DNA from: Bacteroidota bacterium
GTDB taxonomy: Bacteria > Bacteroidota > Bacteroidia > Bacteroidales > JADFUO01
Length of the DNA: 5,621 nucleotides
Assembly (NCBI GenBank): GCA_015222115.1
Contig: JADFUO010000493.1
Location: forward strand, 1 to 5,621
Direction: 5' to 3'
Position 1 is the first letter of the stretch; each line of letters begins with the position of its first letter. The translations under genes and the position numbers were made by a program. The notes under the pieces were generated by a model. That model did not search any database and was not told the origin of the DNA. It worked only from the letters and a program-made list of their open reading frames with translations. Below are positions 1 through 5,621 of the stretch, one piece after another.

Positions 1-915
1 ACCTATGTTCATATTCAGCTTGCGCCAGGAACTTTAATTGCTGATTTTACTGCAAATTCGACAAGTATCCCTGTTGGCGGAACAGTTGATTTTACTGACC
101 AGTCGTATGGAAATCCAATAGCATGGGAATGGACTTTTGAAGGAGGTAATCCAGCTACTTCCTCTGAACAAAATCCTGCCGGAATTCAGTATTCTGAACC
201 GGACTCATATTTCGTTTCATTAGAGATATTTACTGATGAAGACACTTCAATAATTACCAAAGAGAATTATATTAATGTTAATGTTTATTACTGCATGGGT
301 GATACAAGCTGTACTACTTGCCAGGGTATGTTTTTTGATTCAGGTGGAGATGGTGCGAATTACTCGGATGATGAAGATTATACAATGGTGTTTTACCCTG
401 ATAATTCCGAATATAAATTAAAATGTAATTTTACTATGTTTGATGTTGAATGGGAAAACAATTGCGATTACGACTGGTTGAAAATTTATAACGGAGAGTC
501 AATTTCGGCACCTTTAATTGGGAAATATTGCGGGACTAACTCACCGGGAACGATAATTGCTTCCAATGATCTGGGTGCTTTAACATTTGAGTTTCATTCG
601 GATGGCGCGGTTAACGAACCTGGCTGGGTTGCTGAAATCAGTTGTGATACAGGTGTGGGAATAAATGAAAATCAGGAATATAGTTTTGTTAATATCTTTC
701 CTAATCCGGTTAAATCCAACTTTATTCATCTTGAATCAAATCAGGTGATTGATAATGTAAAAATATTTAATTCGCTTGGTAAAATTGTTTATACAAATTC
801 ATTCAGAAATAATAAAATTCAGATAAATACTAATAATTTTAGAACAGGAATTTATTTTATCAGTGTTAAAACAGGAAATGAAATACTGCATAATAAGTTG
901 CAGGTAATTCGCTGA
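1..915 (+). CDS. Secreted PKD-CUB protein with T9SS C-terminal sorting domain (5' partial)
   Basis: The reading frame is open from the first base to a TGA at 913-915, giving 304 visible residues; the start and N-terminal part lie left of the window. The ATG at 295 is internal, because the frame and the domain structure continue upstream of it. Residues about 13-95 form a PKD (immunoglobulin-like) domain with the signature WEWTFEGG. Residues about 109-215 form a CUB domain with four cysteines at 142, 155, 177 and 215. The segment CDYDWLKIYNG and a later HSDG resemble the calcium-binding CUB type (likely ligands E150, D158, D201). Residues about 228-304 match the type A T9SS sorting domain: FPNPV, then NSLGKIVY, then GIYFISV, ending in a basic tail. 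Such proteins cross the outer membrane by T9SS and are anchored or released. PKD and CUB modules often follow peptidase or adhesin domains, but the catalytic part, if any, is not visible. The domain calls are firm; the overall function is unknown. Confidence 0.9.
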   Translation, partial: TYVHIQLAPGTLIADFTANSTSIPVGGTVDFTDQSYGNPIAWEWTFEGGNPATSSEQNPAGIQYSEPDSYFVSLEIFTDEDTSIITKENYINVNVYYCMGDTSCTTCQGMFFDSGGDGANYSDDEDYTMVFYPDNSEYKLKCNFTMFDVEWENNCDYDWLKIYNGESISAPLIGKYCGTNSPGTIIASNDLGALTFEFHSDGAVNEPGWVAEISCDTGVGINENQEYSFVNIFPNPVKSNFIHLESNQVIDNVKIFNSLGKIVYTNSFRNNKIQINTNNFRTGIYFISVKTGNEILHNKLQVIR

Positions 916-977
916 TAAAAAAACAAAAATATTCATACAAATAAAAGTTAACAATCTGGTATACTGTACGGATATTT

Positions 978-1817
978 TTAAAACCTAAGCCCAAACGATA
1001 ATCCAAACCTGAATAAAAAAAGAAAAATTATCAGAAAAACCAAATACCCGCGTCCGATATTGATTGACTTTGGTTTTTCGTCTAAGTAAAAATTAGGATA
1101 ATAATGACATCTGAAAATAACAGGGACTATGGTAACTATCATTGATAATAATCTCAATATTTCAAAATAGTTATTAGTATGATTATTGGGTATTCTTACA
1201 AGGAAAATAATAGCAATTCCTAAAAAATAAGGCACGATTATTTGGCTTCGAATAAAAAATTCCTTTCTTTGTTTATCTAGAAAGTTAAAATATGAATTTG
1301 CCGAAAATAATATTGGTTTTGTAGATAAAATACCTATGATTATAAATACAGAAAGTGAAAATATTATTAATAACATCCGTGCGGTATCCATTGTATATGT
1401 CCAATTTAGAACATGTCCGAATTCTCTTGAAATCATTGTGCCCATTAGTATTGAACCGAAAAAATTTGAATATCCTATAAAGAACCCCCAAAGAAAAAAC
1501 AGCTTTAATAAACCGTCGGTTTCGCAAACTTTATTGTAAATAATTATAAATATTGTTCCAAAAAGCAATGCAATTATAGAGCCTGCACTAAATATAAATT
1601 TAACAGAATCAAATCCCCATTGACTTTTACCAATATAGAAAGAAATTTTGTGATAATATAACATTGTCTCAATATCAAACATTGAGGCTGCAATTATTGT
1701 TGCAAATTTAGTAATCAGGTAGAAGAAAAGGTAAGCAAGTAAGAAAAATACTGTTGAATTAATTACAATAATCCAGAAGTTTTTTTTATTCAATATTTTT
1801 TCTTCTGAATTTACCAT
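978..1817 (-). CDS. Polytopic inner-membrane protein of unknown function
   Basis: This 279-residue protein starts at an ATG (1815-1817) and ends at TAA. I do not recognise the family. By hydrophobicity I see about seven membrane segments, near residues 14-36, 73-94, 103-128, 147-170, 189-208, 227-245 and 257-276. The short N-terminus is charged (SEEKILNKK), and the last helix ends in an Arg/Gly/Phe tail. No catalytic signature such as HExxH, a nucleotide-binding loop or a known transporter motif is apparent. Polar or charged residues in or beside the helices include the stretch REFGHVLNW near 131-139 and an HYYPNF segment near 238-253. The strong Phe/Ile richness fits the AT-rich genome. No Shine-Dalgarno site precedes the ATG, as is usual in this phylum. 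It lies 72 bases downstream of the oxoamine synthase on the same strand, but a terminator stands between them. The gene is probably real because the frame is long and the membrane pattern consistent; its role is unknown. Confidence 0.75.
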   Translation of the reverse strand: MVNSEEKILNKKNFWIIVINSTVFFLLAYLFFYLITKFATIIAASMFDIETMLYYHKISFYIGKSQWGFDSVKFIFSAGSIIALLFGTIFIIIYNKVCETDGLLKLFFLWGFFIGYSNFFGSILMGTMISREFGHVLNWTYTMDTARMLLIIFSLSVFIIIGILSTKPILFSANSYFNFLDKQRKEFFIRSQIIVPYFLGIAIIFLVRIPNNHTNNYFEILRLLSMIVTIVPVIFRCHYYPNFYLDEKPKSINIGRGYLVFLIIFLFLFRFGLSFGLRF

Positions 1818-1841
1818 ATTATCTAAAGTTAAAAGATAAAT

Positions 1842-1870
1842 AAAAAACCTGATTCGGACTGAATCAGGTT
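1842..1870 (-). terminator. Rho-independent terminator of the oxoamine synthase gene
   Basis: Read on the minus strand, a perfect 10-bp inverted repeat (AACCTGATTC, loop AGTCC, GAATCAGGTT) is followed directly by a run of T residues complementary to the A tract at 1842-1847. The hairpin begins 19 bases after the TAA of the oxoamine synthase. On the plus strand no T tract follows the stem, so it acts for the minus-strand gene. The arm ends are only 24 bases from the start codon of the membrane-protein gene downstream. Confidence 0.88.
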
Positions 1871-1889
1871 ATAATTCATTCCCTTTCAA

Positions 1890-3134
1890 TTACATAACAT
1901 CTGCCATTATATCACTTGAATATTTTTCGGAATCAAGTTTCTTTTTAATATCAGCGAAAGCATTTACAGTATATTCAACATCATCTAATGAATGGACTGC
2001 TGTTGGTATTAATCTAAGTAAAATCACATCTTTGGGTACTACAGGGTAAATAACAATTGAACAGAAGATATTATAATTTTCGCGCAAGTCAAAAATAATT
2101 TGAGAAGCTTCAGGCACTCCTCCTGATAAAATAACCGGTGTAACTGGAGATTCGGTGTTACCGATATTTAATCCTTTTTCTTTTAGTCCGCTTTGTAATG
2201 CTCTAACAATAATCCAGAGGTTTTCTTTATGTTCGGGTTGTGTCCTTAGTATTTCTAATCTTTTCAAAGCTCCGATAACCATTGGCATTGGAAGTGATTT
2301 GGCAAATATTTGAGAACGCATATTATACATCAGGTAATTGATAATATTTTTTTTACTGGCGACAAATGCTCCGATACCTGCCATTGCTTTTGCAAATGTT
2401 CCGAAATAAATATCCACGCCGTCCTTAACACCTAATTCCTGGTCGGTTCCTGCACCTGTTTTGCCCATTGTTCCAAAACCGTGTGCATCATCAACAAGCA
2501 ACCTGAAGTCAAATTTTTTCTTTAATTCAACTATTTCTTTTAGTTTACTCAGATCGCCGGACATTCCATAAACACCTTCGGTAATAACAAGTATACCTCC
2601 GCCTGTTTTGTTTGTAATTTTAGTTGCTCTTTCAAGTTGTTTTTTTAAATTTTCAATATTGTTGTGCGGGAAAACAAATCTTTTTCCTAAATGTAATCTC
2701 ATACCGTCAATAATACATGCATGTGCTTCAGAATCATAAACAATAACATCCTTACGGTCAACCAGCGATTCAATAATTGATACCATTCCCTGGTAACCAT
2801 AGTTAAGCAGATATGCTGCTTCCCGTCCGACAAAATCAGCAAGTTCACGTTCTAATTGTTCATGATACTTTGTTTGCCCCGACATCATTCTTGCACCCAT
2901 AGGGTAGGCGAGACCCCATTCTTTTGCTGCTTCTGCATCTGCTTTCCTGACTTCCGGGTGATTGGCTAAACCAAGATAATTATTTAAACTCCATGTTAAT
3001 CTTTCTTTTCCCTGAAACATCATCCGGGGACCTATTTCACCTTCTAATTTTGGAAACGTAAAATAACCATGAGCTAGCTTGGCATACTTTCCTAATGGAC
3101 CTAAGTTGATAACAAGTTTATTAAATATATCCAC
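1890..3134 (-). CDS. PLP-dependent alpha-oxoamine synthase family acyltransferase (serine palmitoyltransferase/KBL-like)
   Basis: This 414-residue protein belongs to fold-type I alpha-oxoamine synthases, which join an amino acid to an acyl thioester with loss of CO2 (glycine C-acetyltransferase, AONS, serine palmitoyltransferase). Counting from the GTG, the visible PLP-site residues are H138 in SEAHACIIDG (stacks on the ring), D215 and H218 in VDDAHGFG (pyridine nitrogen and O3'), and K249 in GTFAKAMAG (Schiff-base lysine). The C-terminal LLRLIPTAVHS matches the family's R-x(4-5)-T/A-x-H motif. The length of about 400-415 residues is normal. I chose GTG 3132-3134 because a TTG further up (3168-3170) falls inside the -7 box, and because I recall Bacteroidota relatives beginning near DxFxxx..GPLGK. 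It is cytosolic. It looks like a paralogue group separate from characterised Sphingobacterium and Bacteroides SPT, whose motifs differ (AGSRFLNGT there, GARMMSGQT here). The substrate could be serine, glycine or cysteate; no lipid gene adjoins it to decide. Confidence 0.9.
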   Translation of the reverse strand: MDIFNKLVINLGPLGKYAKLAHGYFTFPKLEGEIGPRMMFQGKERLTWSLNNYLGLANHPEVRKADAEAAKEWGLAYPMGARMMSGQTKYHEQLERELADFVGREAAYLLNYGYQGMVSIIESLVDRKDVIVYDSEAHACIIDGMRLHLGKRFVFPHNNIENLKKQLERATKITNKTGGGILVITEGVYGMSGDLSKLKEIVELKKKFDFRLLVDDAHGFGTMGKTGAGTDQELGVKDGVDIYFGTFAKAMAGIGAFVASKKNIINYLMYNMRSQIFAKSLPMPMVIGALKRLEILRTQPEHKENLWIIVRALQSGLKEKGLNIGNTESPVTPVILSGGVPEASQIIFDLRENYNIFCSIVIYPVVPKDVILLRLIPTAVHSLDDVEYTVNAFADIKKKLDSEKYSSDIMADVM

Positions 3135-3167
3135 GTGTAATATTTTTTGTATTAATAAATTTTCGGG

Positions 3168-3198
3168 CAAAAATATTAATTAATACACTATTATCAAA
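3168..3198 (-). promoter_or_regulatory. Bacteroidota-type promoter for the oxoamine synthase gene
   Basis: On the minus strand TTTG (3198-3195) and TATTTTTG (3175-3168) are separated by exactly 19 bases. This matches the -33/-7 consensus TTTG-N19-TAnnTTTG described for the primary sigma factor of Bacteroides. Transcription would start a few bases beyond 3168, around 3161-3165. That leaves an A/T-rich leader of about 27-31 bases before the GTG at 3134, without a Shine-Dalgarno site. The fit is seen directly; activity is inferred. Confidence 0.8.
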
Positions 3199-3257
3199 TA
3201 AATTTGAATTAAAATAAATGAATTACAATTACGTTTTTTTAATTCAATCAAAAATTA

Positions 3258-3265
3258 TACTTTTG
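3258..3265 (+). promoter_or_regulatory. -7 promoter box of the bamD-rpoZ-coaBC operon
   Basis: TACTTTTG is a full match to TAnnTTTG and ends five bases before the bamD ATG at 3270. At the 19-base spacing the -33 position falls in a run of seven T residues (3234-3240), which lacks the final G of TTTG, so the -33 box is only partly matched. If used, transcription would start at or within a few bases of the ATG, giving a leaderless or near-leaderless message. Confidence 0.6.
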
Positions 3266-3269
3266 CAAA

Positions 3270-4064
3270 ATGTTTAAAAAACCTATATTCTTTCTATTTT
3301 TAATTAGCTCTATTGTACTTATATCATGCAGTAAATATCAAAAATTGCTTAAAAGTGCTGATAACGAAGCAAAATATGAAGCCGCAATTGATTTTTACGA
3401 AAAAGGTGATTATTACAGGGCATTACAATTATTTGATCCATTGATTACAGTATACAGAGGCACGAAAAAAGCCGAAACCCTTTTTTATTATTATGCAAAT
3501 TGTTATTACAAACAACAGGATTATATTTTAGCCAGCTATTATTTTAAAAGGTTTGTGAAAAATTTCCCTAACAGTGATAAAACAGAGGAATGTGTTTATT
3601 TGAGTGCTTATTGTACTTATCTGGATTCACCGAAATATAATCTTGATCAAACCAATACTTATGAAGCCATAAAAGAATTACAATTGTTTATTAACATGTA
3701 TCCTGATAGTAAACTAATAGATGATTGCAATGAATTAATGGATAAATTAAGGAATAAGCTTGAAATAAAAGCTTTTGAAATTGCTAAATTATATTATAAA
3801 ATGGGTGATTATAAAGCTTCAATTTTTTCATTTGAAAATATTATTAAGGATTTTCCCGACACACAATATAAAGAAGAAATATTATTTTACATAGTTAAGT
3901 CATATTACAAATATGCAATAAACAGCATTAAATCAAAAAAGAAAGAAAGATATTCATTTACTGTTGAATCATATAAAAATTTTCTTACTATTTTCCCTGA
4001 AAGTGATTTTATGAGGGAAGCATCAAATATATACGAAAATGCACTTGAAGAATTAAATAATTAA
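3270..4064 (+). CDS. bamD: Outer membrane protein assembly lipoprotein BamD
   Basis: This 264-residue protein is the BamD (YfiO) component of the beta-barrel assembly machinery, which works with BamA to insert outer-membrane proteins. Residues 1-19 form a lipoprotein signal peptide (MFKK, then a hydrophobic stretch) with a lipobox ending LISC, so C20 is the lipidated cysteine. The following residues SKYQK do not resemble the acidic Bacteroidota surface-export signal, consistent with a periplasm-facing protein. Tetratricopeptide-like helical repeats run through the rest. Examples are residues 34-62, 68-100 (ending FVKNFPNS), 127-147 (ending INMYPDS), 167-197 (YKMGDYKAS ... IIKDFPDT) and 232-245 (FLTIFPES). 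The length is typical for the family. No Shine-Dalgarno site is present and the ATG sits just behind a -7 box. It heads an operon: rpoZ follows after 20 bases. BamD-rpoZ-coaBC linkage is a common arrangement in Bacteroidota as I recall it, which supports the call. Confidence 0.92.
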   Translation: MFKKPIFFLFLISSIVLISCSKYQKLLKSADNEAKYEAAIDFYEKGDYYRALQLFDPLITVYRGTKKAETLFYYYANCYYKQQDYILASYYFKRFVKNFPNSDKTEECVYLSAYCTYLDSPKYNLDQTNTYEAIKELQLFINMYPDSKLIDDCNELMDKLRNKLEIKAFEIAKLYYKMGDYKASIFSFENIIKDFPDTQYKEEILFYIVKSYYKYAINSIKSKKKERYSFTVESYKNFLTIFPESDFMREASNIYENALEELNN

Positions 4065-4084
4065 AAACATATAATAATAAACAG

Positions 4085-4426
4085 ATGGATTATAAAAAAG
4101 TTAAAACCGAAACTACAACTGTAACAAGAAAAAAAAGCGATTTTTACAACAAAACTGGTAATATTTACGAAAGTGTAGCAATCTTATCAAAAAGAACAAA
4201 CCAGATTTCTCTTGAAATGAAAGAGGAATTAGACAGGAAAATATCGGAGTTTGCTACTCCATCCGATAATCTTGAAGAAATTTTTGAAAACAGGGAACAA
4301 ATTGAAATTGCAAGATATTATGAACGTCTTTCAAAGGCAACATTGATTGCAATTCACGAGTTTCTGAATGACGAAATATATTTCAGAAATCCTGAAAAAG
4401 TAATAAAAGATAATGTTGAAAGGTAA
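4085..4426 (+). CDS. rpoZ: DNA-directed RNA polymerase omega subunit (Rpb6/omega family)
   Basis: This 113-residue protein matches the Bacteroidota form of the RNA polymerase omega subunit, which helps fold and hold the beta-prime subunit and is related to eukaryotic Rpb6. The core is at residues about 25-41 (GNIYESVAILSKRTNQI), which aligns with the N-x-Y/F-x-x-V-x-x-A-x-R-A-x-Q helix of classical omega, although the sequence is otherwise divergent. An acidic middle part (DNLEEIFENREQIEIARYYE, residues 61-80) is typical of the Bacteroidota version. Residues 92-102 (EFLNDEIYFRN) correspond to the E-x-x-x-G-x-I end of the standard subunit. The N-terminus, MDYKKVKTET, is also characteristic. 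It starts 20 bases after bamD, has no Shine-Dalgarno site, and its last 14 bases overlap the start of coaBC in another frame. It is probably co-transcribed and translationally coupled with coaBC. Confidence 0.9.
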   Translation: MDYKKVKTETTTVTRKKSDFYNKTGNIYESVAILSKRTNQISLEMKEELDRKISEFATPSDNLEEIFENREQIEIARYYERLSKATLIAIHEFLNDEIYFRNPEKVIKDNVER

Positions 4427-5621
4427 AAAAATAATAATTGGAATAACAGGAAGCATTGCAGCATATAAAATTCCTTTTTTAATCAGATTGCTAAAAAAGG
4501 AAGGTGCGCAAGTACAGGTTGTTATGACTCAGGCTGCAAAAGATTTTGTTACTCCTTTAACACTTTCTGCATTATCTGAAAAACCTGTTTTATATGATTT
4601 TTTTGATGAAAAAAATGGCAAGTGGAACAGCCATGTGGAATTAGGCTTATGGGCTGATCTTTTTATTTTTGCTCCGCTTTCAGCTAACACACTTGCTAAA
4701 ATGGCAACCGGGATTGCTGATAATCTGCTTTTAACTACATACCTTTCAGCAAAATGTCCTGTGTTTTTTGCTCCTGCAATGGACCTGAAAATGTATGCTC
4801 ATCCAACAACTAAAAGAAATATTGAAATACTCCAATCTTCTGGAAATCATTTAATAGCCCCAATAGAAGGTGAACTTGCAAGCGGTCTTTGTGGTGCTGG
4901 AAGAATGGAAGAACCTGAAGTTATTTTGGATATCCTTACAAATTATATAAAAAAAAAAGCTGATTTAAAAGATAAAACCGTTTTAGTTTCTGCAGGTCCT
5001 ACCTACGAAGCAATTGACCCTGTTAGATTTATCGGTAATTTTTCATCAGGTATTATGGGATATTCAATTGCCGAAGAGTTAGCCGAAAGAGGGGCAATAG
5101 TTAAACTTGTATCAGGTCCTACTGATCTTAAGGTTGATCATTATAATATCATCTGTACAAATGTAGTTTCAGCCCTTGAAATGTATAATGCATGTATTAA
5201 AGAATTTGAAAGTGCAGATATTGCAATAATGTCGGCTGCTGTTGCCGATTATACCCCTGAAAACCCATCTGAAAAAAAGATCAAAAAAAACAAAATTAAT
5301 ACTACAATAAAATTAAAACCTACTAAAGATATTCTTGCAGAATTAGGTAAAAGAAAAAGAAAAAATCAGTTATTGATAGGTTTTGCTCTTGAAACTGATG
5401 ATGAAATTAATAATGCAGTTAAAAAATTGAAAAATAAAAACCTTGATTTTATCGTTTTAAATTCTTTAAAGGATAAAGGTGCAGGTTTTAAGTTTAAAAC
5501 AAACAAGATAAAAATTATAAACAAGCAAAATAAAATTACTGATTTTAATTTAAAAACCAAAAAAGAAGCTGCAAAAGATATTATTGATAAAATATCGGAT
5601 ATCATTGATAGAGAGCAGGAT
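4413..5621 (+). CDS. coaBC: Bifunctional phosphopantothenoylcysteine decarboxylase / phosphopantothenate-cysteine ligase (3' partial)
   Basis: The frame is open from the ATG at 4413 to the window end (403 codons, no stop); family members are about 400 residues, so little is missing. CoaBC joins cysteine to 4'-phosphopantothenate (CoaB) and decarboxylates the product with FMN (CoaC) to 4'-phosphopantetheine for coenzyme A. The CoaC half is residues 1-about 180: GITGSIAAYK (9-19), catalytic H74 in NSHVELG, FAPLSANTLAKMATGIADNLL (86-106), PAMDLKM (121-127) and the flap ELASGLCGAGRM (154-165). The CoaB half begins near 188: SAGPTYEAIDPVRFIGNFSSG (193-213), AAVADY (275-280), K289 in the EKKIKK segment matching the ligase lysine of E. 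coli, and GFALETDD (323-330). Two CoaC positions differ from E. coli: Asn125 is D124, and Cys158 is S157 with a cysteine three residues on (C160). The start overlaps rpoZ by 14 bases. The ATG gives the expected short MLKGKKIIIG N-terminus. Confidence 0.95.
   Translation, partial: MLKGKKIIIGITGSIAAYKIPFLIRLLKKEGAQVQVVMTQAAKDFVTPLTLSALSEKPVLYDFFDEKNGKWNSHVELGLWADLFIFAPLSANTLAKMATGIADNLLLTTYLSAKCPVFFAPAMDLKMYAHPTTKRNIEILQSSGNHLIAPIEGELASGLCGAGRMEEPEVILDILTNYIKKKADLKDKTVLVSAGPTYEAIDPVRFIGNFSSGIMGYSIAEELAERGAIVKLVSGPTDLKVDHYNIICTNVVSALEMYNACIKEFESADIAIMSAAVADYTPENPSEKKIKKNKINTTIKLKPTKDILAELGKRKRKNQLLIGFALETDDEINNAVKKLKNKNLDFIVLNSLKDKGAGFKFKTNKIKIINKQNKITDFNLKTKKEAAKDIIDKISDIIDREQD

Noticed and set aside
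295..915. A separate 206-residue gene starting at ATG 295.
   Set aside because: The frame is open without a stop from base 1 and encodes a PKD domain that leads directly into the CUB domain, so this ATG is an internal methionine of a longer protein.
916..977. Possible shared terminator between the convergent genes (AAAAATAT at 925-932 against ATATTTTT at 972-979).
   Set aside because: An 8-bp stem of only A-T pairs with a loop of about 39 bases is too weak to call a terminator; nothing else stands out in this 62-base gap.
1336..1539. Open frame of 67 codons on the plus strand, and another of 80 codons on the minus strand at 1285-1527.
   Set aside because: Both lie inside the membrane-protein gene in other frames, have no recognisable domain and look like chance frames.
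3135..3170. A 12-residue N-terminal extension of the oxoamine synthase from TTG 3170.
   Set aside because: The TTG is part of the -7 promoter box and could not be in the transcript made from that promoter.
3174..3185. Perfect 12-base palindrome TATTAATTAATA between the -33 and -7 boxes of the synthase promoter, a possible operator.
   Set aside because: It consists only of A and T in a very A/T-rich spacer, where such palindromes arise by chance; no second copy or G/C-containing half site supports a repressor site.
5366..5605. Open frame of 79 codons on the minus strand near the right edge.
   Set aside because: It is antisense to coaBC, whose motifs are intact through this stretch; the hydrophobic composition is the usual product of reading A-rich lysine codons in reverse.

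Overview
The window looks like chromosomal DNA from a member of the Bacteroidota, most likely a Bacteroidales-type organism. It is AT-rich. It carries a C-terminal domain of the type IX secretion system (T9SS), shows the Bacteroidota-type promoter TTTG-N19-TAnnTTTG, and lacks Shine-Dalgarno sites at every start. It also has the gene order bamD-rpoZ-coaBC. Protein-coding density is high; no gap between genes exceeds about 135 bases, and no tRNA, rRNA, CRISPR array, insertion sequence or phage gene was seen.

Layout. Positions 1-915 (+) hold the C-terminal part of a large secreted protein: a PKD domain, a CUB domain and a T9SS sorting domain. Its start lies to the left of the window. Facing it convergently is a 279-residue, roughly seven-helix membrane protein of unknown function (978-1817, -). 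Upstream of that on the same strand is a PLP-dependent alpha-oxoamine synthase (1890-3134, -), related to serine palmitoyltransferase and glycine C-acetyltransferase. It ends in a clean hairpin terminator at 1842-1870 and starts from a textbook promoter at 3168-3198. That promoter overlaps the most upstream possible start codon, so I place the start at a GTG at 3134.

From 3270 a divergent housekeeping operon runs to the right edge: bamD (outer-membrane assembly lipoprotein), rpoZ (Rpb6/omega-type RNA polymerase subunit) and coaBC (coenzyme A biosynthesis). rpoZ and coaBC overlap by 14 bases. coaBC is open for 403 codons and runs off the window, probably only a few codons before its stop. The bamD start codon sits directly behind a TAnnTTTG box, which suggests a leaderless or nearly leaderless mRNA.

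The genes do not form one pathway. They are three neighbouring transcription units: a T9SS cargo, a lipid-type acyl-condensing enzyme followed by an orphan membrane protein, and an essential-function operon. I found no convincing new multi-gene system. The points most worth checking are the start and promoter of the oxoamine synthase, its unknown substrate, and the shifted active-site residues in the CoaC half of CoaBC.
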